A stretch of DNA of 64,000 nt from NCBI RefSeq assembly GCF_003182095.1, contig NZ_QGTJ01000008.1:81225-145224 (forward strand), in the 5' to 3' direction. The position numbers and the translations under genes were made by a program. Shown piece by piece: positions 8,967 through 16,855 of the stretch. Under the pieces are notes generated by a model. It was not told where the DNA came from, did no database searches, and saw only the letters and a program-made list of their open reading frames with translations. This DNA is from Plasticicumulans acidivorans (lineage in GTDB: Bacteria > Pseudomonadota > Gammaproteobacteria > Competibacterales > Competibacteraceae). Positions within the stretch are counted from its first letter, which is position 1, and the number at the start of each line of letters is the position of its first letter.

Positions 8967-10565
8967 ATGAGCGTGGCGGCGGGATTGGCTGCAGAAGGTG
9001 GAAGCACGCGACCGGCGCTGGACAGGCGCAGCGGTCGCGGCAGCCGATGGTTGTTCATCGTGCTGCTGGTGATCGGCGTCGGCTGCTCGGTCGCCGGCCT
9101 GGTCAGCGATGTCAGCGGGGCCGGTTCGCAGGCGCTGGCCTGGGCGCCGTTTGTACTGCTGGCCCTGGCGCTGCTGATCGCGCTGGGCTTTGAATTCGTC
9201 AACGGTTTTCATGACACCGCCAACGCCGTGGCGACGGTGATCTACACCCACGCGCTGCCGCCGAATGTCGCCGTGGTCTGGTCGGGCGTGTTCAATTTCC
9301 TCGGCGTGCTGGCGTCGAGCGGGGCGGTGGCCTACGGCATTCTCTCGCTGCTGCCGGTCGAGCTGATTCTCAGCGTCGGCTACGGCGCCGGCTTTGCGAT
9401 GGTGTTCGCGCTGCTGGTGTCGGCGATCGTCTGGAACCTCGGCACCTGGTGGCTCGGCCTGCCGGCCTCGTCTTCACATACCTTGATCGGCTCGATCATC
9501 GGCGTCGGTGTTGCCAACGCGCTGCTGCACGGTGACGCCGGCAGCGGTGTCGACTGGACGCAGGCGGCCAAGGTCGGCTGGTCGCTGCTGCTGTCGCCGC
9601 TGGTCGGTTTCGGTGGCGCAGCGCTGCTGCTGGTCCTGACGCGCCGCCTGCTGCGCCGTCCCGAGCTTTACGCCGAGCCGCGCGGCTGCACGCCGCCGCC
9701 GTGGTGGATTCGCGGCCTGCTGATCCTGACCTGCACCGGCGTGTCGTTCGCTCACGGTTCCAATGACGGCCAGAAGGGCATGGGCCTGATCATGCTGATC
9801 CTGGTCGGCACGCTGCCGACCGCCTATGCGCTCAATCGCGCGATGCCGGCCGAGCAGACCGCGCGCTTCGTCGCGCTGACGCAGACGGTGCAGGCGACGT
9901 TGCCGCCGAGTGATGCCGGACTTGATGAGGTGCGCGCGACCCTGACGGCTTACCTCGACAGCCGCCGCTTCGAACCGGCGGTAGTGCCGGCGCTCGGCCG
10001 GCTGGCCGGTCGCATCGGCGAGCAGGTCGGCGAGCACGGGACGCTCGATCGCGTGCCGGCCGCCGCCGTCAGCAATGTGCGCAACGATATGTACCTCGCC
10101 GCCGAGACCATCCGCCTGCTCGAACGTCAGCATGCCGGTGCGCTGGAGGCCACCCAGCGCGAGCAGCTGCACAGCCTGCGCGGCCATCTCGACGAGGCGA
10201 CCAAGTTCATTCCGCTGTGGGTCAAGGTGGCGGTCGCCATCGCCCTGGGGCTGGGGACGATGGTCGGCTGGCGGCGCATCGTCGTCACTGTCGGCGAGCG
10301 CATCGGCCGCACGCACCTGAGCTATGCGCAGGGCGCCGCCGCCGAGCTGGTGGCGATGAGCACGATCGCTGCCGCCGATCTCTACGGCCTGCCGGTGTCG
10401 ACCACACATGTGCTCTCATCCGGTGTCGCCGGCACGATGGCGGCCAGTGGCAGCGGCGTGCAGCGCGCGACGGTGCGCAATCTGCTGCTCGCCTGGGTAC
10501 TGACGCTGCCTTGCGCCATCGTGCTTTCCGGCAGCCTGTACTGGCTGCTGCGCGCCTGCCTGTGA
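8967..10565 (+). CDS. pit: PiT-family inorganic phosphate transporter
   Basis: Low-affinity metal-phosphate:proton symporter of the PiT (PF01384) family, 532 aa, inner membrane. Both family signature repeats are present: GFHDTANAVATVIYTHAL in the N-terminal half and SFAHGSNDGQKGMGL after the middle, with multiple hydrophobic helices around them. A long central hydrophilic segment (about residues 300-410), typical of bacterial Pit proteins, separates the last helices (AELVAMSTIAAADLYGLPVSTTHV). The ATG at 8967 is preferred over an in-frame GTG at 8919 because an AGG-containing site precedes it and homology begins later. It is convergent with the doxX-type gene, five bases apart. Relevant in a likely PHA/polyphosphate organism, but no polyphosphate genes are seen here. 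Confidence 0.95.
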   Translation: MSVAAGLAAEGGSTRPALDRRSGRGSRWLFIVLLVIGVGCSVAGLVSDVSGAGSQALAWAPFVLLALALLIALGFEFVNGFHDTANAVATVIYTHALPPNVAVVWSGVFNFLGVLASSGAVAYGILSLLPVELILSVGYGAGFAMVFALLVSAIVWNLGTWWLGLPASSSHTLIGSIIGVGVANALLHGDAGSGVDWTQAAKVGWSLLLSPLVGFGGAALLLVLTRRLLRRPELYAEPRGCTPPPWWIRGLLILTCTGVSFAHGSNDGQKGMGLIMLILVGTLPTAYALNRAMPAEQTARFVALTQTVQATLPPSDAGLDEVRATLTAYLDSRRFEPAVVPALGRLAGRIGEQVGEHGTLDRVPAAAVSNVRNDMYLAAETIRLLERQHAGALEATQREQLHSLRGHLDEATKFIPLWVKVAVAIALGLGTMVGWRRIVVTVGERIGRTHLSYAQGAAAELVAMSTIAAADLYGLPVSTTHVLSSGVAGTMAASGSGVQRATVRNLLLAWVLTLPCAIVLSGSLYWLLRACL

Positions 10566-10569
10566 GCCG

Positions 10570-11040
10570 TCAGCCGGCCGTGCGCCGTGCCAGCCAGGCA
10601 TCGACGCTGACCCGGCCGGGGCCGCGCAGGATCAGGTAGAGCAGGATCGCTGCCCAGGTGCCGTGGGTGACCCAGGCATCGGGGTAGACGAAGGTCTGGA
10701 TCACCAGCGTCATCACCAGCAGTCCGCTGGCCGCCAGCCGCGTGCCCAGCCCCAGCCACAGCAGCAGCGGAAACAGGTGCTCGGCATAGGCGGCAATGTG
10801 TGCCGCCAGCTCCGGCGGCAGCAGCGGCAGCGCGTATTCGTTCTCGAACAGGAAGTAGGTGCTGTCCTTCAGCGTCAGCAAACCCTCGACCTTGGTGCGG
10901 CCCGACAGAAAGAAGGTCATGCCGATGCAGATGCGCGCGAGCAGCGCGACCACATCGAGCGGCACATGGTCGAGACGGGCGTACAGGCGTGGCAGCACGT
11001 CGCTCAGGCGACGCTGGATCCGGGTGGCGATGGCGTTCAT
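10570..11040 (-). CDS. DoxX-family membrane protein of the bufferin operon
   Basis: Inner-membrane DoxX-family protein of 156 aa with four hydrophobic segments ([57 protein letters not shown]). It is the last gene of a four-gene minus-strand operon; its ATG overlaps the TGA of the DUF2063 gene as ATGA, implying translational coupling. DoxX proteins accompany DUF2282/DUF692/DUF2063 genes in bufferin or Hvf operons, where they may assist redox handling or export of the modified peptide. That role is inferred from context. Convergent with the phosphate transporter gene. Confidence 0.88.
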   Translation of the reverse strand: MNAIATRIQRRLSDVLPRLYARLDHVPLDVVALLARICIGMTFFLSGRTKVEGLLTLKDSTYFLFENEYALPLLPPELAAHIAAYAEHLFPLLLWLGLGTRLAASGLLVMTLVIQTFVYPDAWVTHGTWAAILLYLILRGPGRVSVDAWLARRTAG

Positions 11041-11819
11041 GGCAGGGATTCTCCGGGCGGCGGTGTCGGGTGGGTGCTGAACACGCCGGCCGCGAGCAGG
11101 GCGGCGAATTCGGCGATCAGCTCGAACGTGGGGTCGATGTGCCGGGCGCTGTCGGCGGCCGCGGCCAGGGGTTCGCCGCTGGCGAGTGCGGTGAGCAGGG
11201 CGTGGGCGCCGGGCGACAGCTCGCGGATCTGCACTTGCAGCTGCGGCCGGTACACCAGCAGCCACTGCGCCTGCGGCGTCTGCGCAAAGGCGCGCGGCGG
11301 GGTTTCGGCGTGCGCGGCGTGGATGGCGGCGACCGGGTAGCGGCAGGCCAGCAGCGTCGCCTCGGGGGCCAGCGCGAGCTGCTGTGCCGGCAGCTCAGCG
11401 GCCGGCAGCGTGGCCAGCGTGGCGGCGTCGAGCGGGCGATAGTCCGCGGCGTGCCAGGCGCGCAGGCGGGCGCGTTCGAGTGCCGCCAGTTCGGCGACGT
11501 AACCGAGCGCGGCCACCGCCGCATGGCGTTCGCAGAAGGCGCCGAAGCCGGCACCGTAGTCGAGCAGCGCGGCGTGGCGCGGCGGCTGCTCGCGGGCGTA
11601 TTCACCGGCCAGGGCATCGAACAGCTCGGCGCCGAGCACCTGGCGCAGCACCGGATAGGCCGCGCCGAGCGCCTCGATCAGACCGTGCAGCACGTTGTTG
11701 CGATAAACCGCCAGCCGGCTCGCGGCATGCGGGCCGCGCAGCCGGTGCAGCACCGGTTCGTCGTCGTCGCCGAGCAGCGCGGCGGCGAAGCTGGCCTGCA
11801 GCGTCAGCAGCGCGCTCAT
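11037..11819 (-). CDS. DUF2063 partner protein of the RiPP maturation enzyme (BufC/HvfC)
   Basis: DUF2063 protein of 260 aa, the usual partner of DUF692 multinuclear-iron enzymes. The N-terminal putative DNA-binding-like helical domain is recognisable ([42 protein letters not shown]), and the C-terminal half contains alternating short strands ([15 protein letters not shown]) that in the family hold the precursor-recognition module. It overlaps the upstream DUF692 gene by ATGA and the downstream doxX gene the same way, so the three are translated together. Expected role: deliver the DUF2282 precursor peptide to the iron enzyme. Assignment rests on family order and motifs. Confidence 0.9.
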   Translation of the reverse strand: MSALLTLQASFAAALLGDDDEPVLHRLRGPHAASRLAVYRNNVLHGLIEALGAAYPVLRQVLGAELFDALAGEYAREQPPRHAALLDYGAGFGAFCERHAAVAALGYVAELAALERARLRAWHAADYRPLDAATLATLPAAELPAQQLALAPEATLLACRYPVAAIHAAHAETPPRAFAQTPQAQWLLVYRPQLQVQIRELSPGAHALLTALASGEPLAAAADSARHIDPTFELIAEFAALLAAGVFSTHPTPPPGESLP

Positions 11820-12667
11820 GCCGCCTCCGCCAGACGCAGCAGACGGGCATCGGCACAGGCGGCCTCGCCGAGCAGCACCGCCAGCGTCGGCACCCGCGTG
11901 TCCCATTCGATCAGCGTCGGTCGTGGGCCGCCGTGGCGCAGCAGGCGGGCATACAGCGCCCAGGTTTCGGCATCGACCGGACTGCCGTGGTCGTCGATGC
12001 GCAGCGGCAGCGGCCCGGCGCTGTCGATGGTGTGGCCGGCGAGGTGGATCTCGCCGATCGCCGTCGGCGGCAGGGCATCGATGTAGGCGGCGGCGTCGAA
12101 GCCGAGGTTGTGTGCCGAGACCACGACATTGTTGATGTCGAGCAGCAGGCCGCAGCCGCTGCGGGCGCTCAGTTCGGCGAGGAATTCGGCCTCCGGCCAG
12201 GCCTCCGGCTGCTCGAAGTCGAGGTAGCGCGCCGGGTTTTCGATCAGCACCTGACGGCCGAGCGCATCCTGCAGGGCGATGACATGGGCGCAGACATGAT
12301 CGAGCGTCGCGCGGTTCAGCGGCAGCGGCAGCAGATCGTTGAGCCACTGGCCGCCATGGGCGCACCAGGCCAGATGCTCGGAAACCAGCCCCGGCCGGTA
12401 GCGTTCGACCAGCCGGCTCAGTGCGCGCAGATGGGCGCGGTCGAGCGCCTCGGCGCCGCCGAGCGACAGGCCGACGCCGTGGATCGACAGCGGCAGCTGT
12501 TCGCGCAGCGCTTCGAGCATGTGATGCGGCGGGCCGCCGGCACCGAAGTAGTTCTCGGCGTGAATCTCGATCCAGCCGGTCGCCGCGGGGGCGGCGAGCA
12601 GCGCATCGAAATGGACGGGCTTGAAGCCGATCCCGGCGCGGGCCGGGATCGCGGTGACGGCGGACAT
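11816..12667 (-). CDS. DUF692 multinuclear non-haem iron oxidative enzyme (BufB/HvfB)
   Basis: MNIO-family (DUF692) TIM-barrel enzyme of 283 aa, the class that modifies cysteines in RiPP precursors such as methanobactins and bufferins. Visible family motifs with metal-binding residues include WIEIHAENYFG, SIHGVGLSLGG, LVSEHLAWC, LIENPARY, LLLDINNVVVSAHN, GEIHLAGH and DDHGSPVDAETW, supplying the expected His, Glu and Asp ligands. It follows the precursor gene by 25 bases and overlaps the DUF2063 gene by ATGA. Cytosolic. Chemistry is inferred: in bufferins, Cys residues become thio-oxazole copper ligands. Confidence 0.94.
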   Translation of the reverse strand: MSAVTAIPARAGIGFKPVHFDALLAAPAATGWIEIHAENYFGAGGPPHHMLEALREQLPLSIHGVGLSLGGAEALDRAHLRALSRLVERYRPGLVSEHLAWCAHGGQWLNDLLPLPLNRATLDHVCAHVIALQDALGRQVLIENPARYLDFEQPEAWPEAEFLAELSARSGCGLLLDINNVVVSAHNLGFDAAAYIDALPPTAIGEIHLAGHTIDSAGPLPLRIDDHGSPVDAETWALYARLLRHGGPRPTLIEWDTRVPTLAVLLGEAACADARLLRLAEAA

Positions 12668-12692
12668 CGCGGCGCTCCCCGGAAGTGCCGGC

Positions 12693-12965
12693 TCAGCGCT
12701 CGATCGGCGTCAGGCTGCCGACGCCCGACGGCGTCTGCGTGGTGGTGCAGGTGCCCTTTGGCACCAGCTTCCAGGAATTGCCCTGATAGTCGCGGCTCGA
12801 TGTGCCGGCGCAGGTGGTGCCCGGCCCGGCGGCGCAGTCGTTCTGACCTTTCAGCGCGACGCCGTAGCATTTCTCCTGCGCGGCGGCGGCCTGTGCCGGC
12901 GCGGCGGCGGCGAGACCGATGGCGGCGCTGAGGGCAAGGGCGAGGGCGGCGTGGGTCTGGCTCAT
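12693..12965 (-). CDS. bufferin-type RiPP precursor (DUF2282, BufA1/HvfA-like)
   Basis: Small secreted precursor of 90 aa. A Sec signal peptide is clear ([14 protein letters not shown] then AAAQEKC). The mature part carries exactly four cysteines in the DUF2282 spacing: [17 protein letters not shown] and KGTCTT. These are the residues modified by the MNIO enzyme in characterised bufferins, giving a copper-binding product in the periplasm. It is unusual among RiPPs in having a signal peptide rather than a conventional leader. GGGAG precedes the ATG at 12965. First gene of the operon with the DUF692, DUF2063 and DoxX genes, so the promoter should lie at about 12966-13060; a copper or ECF-sigma control element was not recognised. 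Confidence 0.9.
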   Translation of the reverse strand: MSQTHAALALALSAAIGLAAAAPAQAAAAQEKCYGVALKGQNDCAAGPGTTCAGTSSRDYQGNSWKLVPKGTCTTTQTPSGVGSLTPIER

Positions 12966-13063
12966 GTTGGATCTCCCGTAGTTCGGTGAAGGGATGCGGC
13001 GATCGCCGCACGTCATCGTCTACGGGGGTGGCTGCAGGGCGGATGCAGCCGGGTGTTGCCGGT

Positions 13064-14035
13064 TTATGCCGCGCTGCTGGCGTCCGCGCTCGGCAGCCCG
13101 CGGCCGCTGTCACTGACGTGGGCGGCGCCATGCTTGCGCACGAAGGCGCAGATGTCGGCGAAGGCGTCCTGCGCTTCGGGGAACAGCGGCGCGAGCAGCG
13201 GATAGTCGTGGACCATGCCCTCGCCGATGACCAGACGCACGTCGCCGCCGGCCGCCTGCACCTTGCCGGTCAGCTGCTCGATCTCGTGGCGCAGGACTTC
13301 GTCGCGGCCGGCGTAGAGCAGCAGCGGCGGCAGGCCGTGCAGCTCGGCGCACAGCGGCGAGAGCAGCGGTTCGTCGCGCGGCGTCGAGCCGGCGTAGTAA
13401 TGGCTGCACACCGTCGCCAGGCCGTCGGCCAGCGCCGGGTCGCTTTCATGGAAGGCGCGCGAACTCGGGCGCAGATCGACCCACGGCGAGATCGCCACCG
13501 CGGCCGCCGGCAGCGGGCGGCCGTATTCGCGCAGGGCGAGCAGGGCGGCCAGGCACAGGCCGCCGCCGGCCGAATCGCCGACGAAGACGATGTTCTGCGG
13601 CGCAAAGCCGGCATCGCGCAGGTGCGCGTAGGCAGCGAGGACGTCATCGAGCGCCGCCGGGAACGGATGTTCCGGGGCGAGGCGGTAATCGAAGTTCAGG
13701 GCCACTGCCTGGCAGTCGCGGGCGAAGCGTGCCGCGGTGGCGCGGTAGCCGGCCATCGAGCCGCCGATGTAGCCGCCGCCGTGGATGTAGAGCAGTGCGC
13801 GTCCCGGCAGCGCCTGCAGCGGGCGCAGCCATTCGGCGCGCATGCGGCTGGCGGCGGTGATTTCGACCTCCACCTCGGACGGTACGCCGCCGAGCATGCG
13901 CAGCGCGCTGTCCATCTCGGCGCGCAGGCGGCTCAGGTCAGTGTCGAAGGTCAGCGGCTTGCGCCGCCATTCGAGGTGCAGCCAGTGACTGTGTTTGAGT
14001 GCAAACAGAACGGTTCGGGCGCGCAGGCTGGGCAT
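13064..14035 (-). CDS. alpha/beta hydrolase, hormone-sensitive-lipase type
   Basis: Esterase/lipase of the HSL (GDXG) family, 323 aa, presumably cytosolic. The oxyanion-hole motif HGGGY (in LLYIHGGGYIGGS) and nucleophile elbow GDSAGG (IVFVGDSAGGGLC) are present. The catalytic acid is likely in GRDEVLR and the histidine in VHDYP. Length is a little over 300 aa as usual, with a Ser/Ala-rich C-terminal tail. It lies downstream of DUF1289 and DUF2889 genes on the same strand, with a gap of 29 bases. It could act on short acyl esters; a hydroxyalkanoate-ester substrate is possible but not shown. No Shine-Dalgarno was evident, so the exact start is less certain. Confidence 0.92.
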   Translation of the reverse strand: MPSLRARTVLFALKHSHWLHLEWRRKPLTFDTDLSRLRAEMDSALRMLGGVPSEVEVEITAASRMRAEWLRPLQALPGRALLYIHGGGYIGGSMAGYRATAARFARDCQAVALNFDYRLAPEHPFPAALDDVLAAYAHLRDAGFAPQNIVFVGDSAGGGLCLAALLALREYGRPLPAAAVAISPWVDLRPSSRAFHESDPALADGLATVCSHYYAGSTPRDEPLLSPLCAELHGLPPLLLYAGRDEVLRHEIEQLTGKVQAAGGDVRLVIGEGMVHDYPLLAPLFPEAQDAFADICAFVRKHGAAHVSDSGRGLPSADASSAA

Positions 14036-14064
14036 CGTGGAGAGCTGGCGGTGGCGGGCGGTGC

Positions 14065-14652
14065 TTACTGCGGACTGGCTTCGGCTTCCTGCGCAGTCTG
14101 CTGCGACTGGGCGAATGTGGGGAAGAACCATTTGACCACTTCGCCCTGCGGATCGAAGGCATGGCAGGTGCCGAGCAGCGGCGGTGCGCTGGCACTGTCC
14201 TTGAGGTGGTCGGAGTTCTGTTCGCGTGCCTTGTACAGCGTCTGGAAGGTCGTCGTCGCCATCGGTCCGAGCAGCTCGGAGAGGTGCGTACAGCCCTTGA
14301 TGCCGCTGAACAGTTCCTTGATGCGCCGGTTCCAGCCCGGGCCGATGCGCAGGCCGACCAGTTTGGAATAAGCCGCGGCGATTTCCGGGCAGACGCTGAA
14401 CGGCGAGTATTCGGTCCAGGCCTCGGCGGCGTGCACGGTCATCTCCAGATCGACGGTCAGGCGCAGCCACATGCCGTGCACCGGCTCGCCGGCCTTGATT
14501 TCGCCGCCGCGGTCGCGGTTGGGGAAGGTGTATGTCTTGACGTCCGTCATGTGCCCTTCGATGTCCCACAGACCGTCATCGCGTTCGTAACCCTGGCAGG
14601 TCACGGTGCGGGTATGGATGAGTTTGCGGGGCGCGGGCGCTGACAGCGGCAT
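14065..14652 (-). CDS. DUF2889 protein
   Basis: Protein of 195 aa belonging to DUF2889. The family pattern is visible: RTVTCQGYERDDGLWDIEGH near the N-terminus, MTDVKTYTF, then PVHGMWLRLTVD and GCTHLSELLGPM. GAGGAA lies upstream of the ATG at 14652. It sits ten bases after the DUF1289 gene and just before an HSL-type esterase, in one likely operon. DUF2889 genes often travel with aromatic or lipid catabolism genes, but the biochemical role is unknown. It has no signal peptide or membrane helix, so it is presumably cytosolic. The conserved Cys, His and Asp/Glu residues in the GCTHL region might bind metal; this is a guess. Confidence 0.85.
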   Translation of the reverse strand: MPLSAPAPRKLIHTRTVTCQGYERDDGLWDIEGHMTDVKTYTFPNRDRGGEIKAGEPVHGMWLRLTVDLEMTVHAAEAWTEYSPFSVCPEIAAAYSKLVGLRIGPGWNRRIKELFSGIKGCTHLSELLGPMATTTFQTLYKAREQNSDHLKDSASAPPLLGTCHAFDPQGEVVKWFFPTFAQSQQTAQEAEASPQ

Positions 14653-14662
14653 GGCGGGTTCC

Positions 14663-14866
14663 TCAATCGAAGTAGGTGCCATCGAGAATGCGGGCCTGAC
14701 GGTCCTCCGCCATGGCCACCACGGCCCATTTCTGCTTGGCGTCGAGTTCCCACCATTTTTCGATTTCTTCGCTGGTGCGGAAGCAGCCTTCGCACAGACC
14801 GGTGTCGGTGTTCATCTGGCAGATGCCGATGCAGGGGGAGGCGGGTTCTTCGATGACGTAGTTCAT
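14663..14866 (-). CDS. DUF1289 small cysteine-rich protein
   Basis: Protein of 67 aa of the DUF1289 family (YdhL-like). Family features: PCIGICQMNTDTGLCEGC provides the conserved four cysteines, which could hold zinc or an Fe-S cluster, followed by the helical RTSEEIEKWWEL segment and a short tail. The start at 14866 places translation directly before that block. First gene of an apparent three-gene unit with the DUF2889 and HSL-type esterase genes. Function unknown. Confidence 0.88.
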   Translation of the reverse strand: MNYVIEEPASPCIGICQMNTDTGLCEGCFRTSEEIEKWWELDAKQKWAVVAMAEDRQARILDGTYFD

Positions 14867-15074
14867 GGCGTTCCGGGTTCGACCGTAAGGTCGTCGTGTA
14901 GACAGATCATACTGCACTGCAGCATGGGCGACCAATACCTTAGAGAATCACTAGGATATGGTGACGTATCGACGATTCACAATCGTTGACCTCAGTGTCG
15001 GCGCGCGCGGCGTGCTTATTGCGTGAACAGGCTCAGTTTCGCTTTCTGCGCCATCACTCGATTCAGGACGCTCC

Positions 15075-15743
15075 ATGTACAGCCCGAACCGTATCGTTTT
15101 TGCCCTTGCGCTCGCCGCTGCCATGGCCGGCGCCCAGGCCTCGGTCATCTCGGAAACCGAGCCCAACAACAGCCGTCCGACGGCGCAGCTGCTCGACGGC
15201 CATTTCAGTCTCGACTACAGCGCCGACATCGGCGACGCCGGCGGTGCCAACACCTCGACCTCGATTCCGCACGTCACCGTCCTCGGTAATGACAGCGGCA
15301 GCCGCAGTGTCGATTACTACCGCTTCCATGTCGGTACGGCCGGGCTGACCGGCATCTTCGACATCGACTACAGCAGCTCGAACCTCGATACCTGGCTGAC
15401 GCTGCAGGATTTTTCCGGCAACGTGCTGGCCATCAACGACGACTACGGCACGCAGGCCGGTGCCGGCGGCAGCTCGACCGTGTGGGATTCCTTCCTGCAG
15501 TACGTCTTTACCGAGACCGGGGATTACTACCTCGTCGTCAGTGCCTACCCGGACGTCAACATGCCGCGCAACAGCTACTACACGCTGCAGGTGTCGCTCG
15601 GCAGCACGCAGCCGGTGCTGCCTGCGGCGGGGCCGGTGCTGGGCAGCGCCGCGACCACTGCGGTGCCCGAGCCGGCCGCATTCAGCCTGCTCGGCCTCGG
15701 GCTGGCCGGTTTGATCGGTACGCGCCGTCGCCGGCGGGCCTGA
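15075..15743 (+). CDS. PEP-CTERM protein with pre-peptidase C-terminal-like domain
   Basis: Exported protein of 222 aa. A signal peptide ends near MAGAQASV. The body resembles the bacterial pre-peptidase C-terminal (PPC) beta-sandwich: ETEPNNSRPTAQLLDG, VDYYRFHV, WLTLQDFSGN, ETGDYYLVVSAYP and YTLQVSLG. The C-terminal PEP-CTERM anchor is VPEPAAFSLLGLGLAGLIGTRRRRRA. It should be cleaved by an exosortase not encoded here and released or attached at the cell surface. The ATG at 15075 follows a 208-bp intergenic region shared with the divergent DUF1289 operon. A terminator 15 bases after the stop shows it is monocistronic. Second of three PEP-CTERM genes in the window. Confidence 0.92.
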   Translation: MYSPNRIVFALALAAAMAGAQASVISETEPNNSRPTAQLLDGHFSLDYSADIGDAGGANTSTSIPHVTVLGNDSGSRSVDYYRFHVGTAGLTGIFDIDYSSSNLDTWLTLQDFSGNVLAINDDYGTQAGAGGSSTVWDSFLQYVFTETGDYYLVVSAYPDVNMPRNSYYTLQVSLGSTQPVLPAAGPVLGSAATTAVPEPAAFSLLGLGLAGLIGTRRRRRA

Positions 15744-15757
15744 TACCGCTTGAACCA

Positions 15758-15778
15758 GGGGGCTGCGGCCCCCTTTTT
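15758..15778 (+). terminator. rho-independent terminator after PPC-type PEP-CTERM gene
   Basis: A GGGGGC/GCCCCC stem with a TGCG loop is followed at once by five T residues, 15 bases after the stop codon. Confidence 0.9.
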
Positions 15779-15855
15779 CATGTCCAGCGTGCGGCCGGCG
15801 GCTGTGCAATCTGCAAAAGCGCCTGGATGCCGTTTGCAAACCGCACAGGCCGCGT

Positions 15856-16542
15856 TCAGCGGCTGTGATTCAGTGCCGCACGCACATAGTCGACGACCTC
15901 ATCCAGCGAGCACCCCTCGGCGTGCGGGGCGACGCCGAGTTCCTCGGGCGGCAGGCGGCGGCGGTTGAGCCAGAAGGTGTGAAAGCCGTACCAGGTCGCG
16001 CCGCAGACATCCCAGCCGTTGGAGGAGACGAAGAGGATGTCGGCTGCCGGTACGCCGAGGGCGTCCGGGCCGAGGCGGTAGGCTTCCGGTGCGGTCTTGA
16101 AGCGGCGCACCGATTCCACCGACAGCAGCTGGTCGAACACGCCGGCCAGGCCGGCGCTGGCCACGGCCGCGGCGAGCATGCCGGGCGTGCCGTTGGACAG
16201 GATCACCAGCGGCAGCCCCAGCGCCTTGAGGGCCTGCAGCGCGGCGTGGTTTTCCGGAAACAGCGCCAGGCGGTCGTACTGCGCCATCAGCCGCGAGCGC
16301 GTCGCGCTGTCGAGCGCCAGCCCCAGACTGCGCGCCGAGAAGATCAGCGCATCCTCGGTGACACAGCGGAAGTCACGGTAGCGGTCGCACAGGGTGCGCA
16401 GCCGCGTGTATTCGATCTGCTTGTCGCGCCACAGCGCAGCCAGCGCCTCGCCGTGGCCGGGGAACAGATCCTCGGCCAGTTTGCCGATCGAGTAGACGTC
16501 GAACAGCGTGCCGTAGGCATCGAATGCAATGGCGCGAATCAT
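15856..16542 (-). CDS. haloacid dehalogenase, type II
   Basis: HAD-superfamily L-2-haloacid dehalogenase of 228 aa. Motif I is FDAYGTLFD with the nucleophilic aspartate, motif II LSNGTPGML, and the diagnostic type II block VSSNGWDVCGATWYGF with a downstream WLNR. Such enzymes hydrolyse 2-haloalkanoates to 2-hydroxyacids, although many relatives have unknown natural substrates. Cytosolic. AGGAG precedes the ATG. It is a single gene facing the PEP-CTERM terminator, with a 313-bp gap to the divergent MscS gene. Nothing nearby suggests a haloacid pathway. Confidence 0.93.
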   Translation of the reverse strand: MIRAIAFDAYGTLFDVYSIGKLAEDLFPGHGEALAALWRDKQIEYTRLRTLCDRYRDFRCVTEDALIFSARSLGLALDSATRSRLMAQYDRLALFPENHAALQALKALGLPLVILSNGTPGMLAAAVASAGLAGVFDQLLSVESVRRFKTAPEAYRLGPDALGVPAADILFVSSNGWDVCGATWYGFHTFWLNRRRLPPEELGVAPHAEGCSLDEVVDYVRAALNHSR

Positions 16543-16855
16543 GGCGGCTCCTGCGGCTGGCGTGGTCCGTCCTTACTCTAGAGCGCACCTCCGCGGCTGG
16601 CGATGCGGGCGCCGCCGGGGCGCCGGTTTGTGCCTCCTGCCAGTCCGGGCGGTGGGCGCCGGTGGGGGCGTGTCCGCACCGTGTAGGGAACCGATGGCGG
16701 CGATTTTTGACTGTAATACAGCAATGCCGCGTGCCGAGCGCCGCGGATTCGCCCTTCAATCGTTCCGAGCTCGCGTCTTTTTCAAGCATCTCGAACCACG
16801 TTCCGGGATCGACTGGCGTGATACCGACCGCACCCACGGGAGGCCCTGCCGAACC
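16543..16855. other. 313-bp intergenic region, divergent dehalogenase/MscS genes
   Basis: No gene recognised. It contains a short palindrome CTGTAATACAG at 16711-16721 and GGGAGG at 16838 serving the MscS gene. Both flanking promoters should be here; no -35/-10 pair was clear. Confidence 0.4.

Noticed and set aside
14035..14569. Extension of the esterase to 501 aa by an in-frame stretch upstream
   Set aside because: The upstream part is antisense-like and overlaps the DUF2889 gene in another frame; the esterase begins at 14035.
16711..16721. CTGTAATACAG as a LexA box
   Set aside because: LexA sites have CTGT-N8-ACAG; here only three bases separate the arms.
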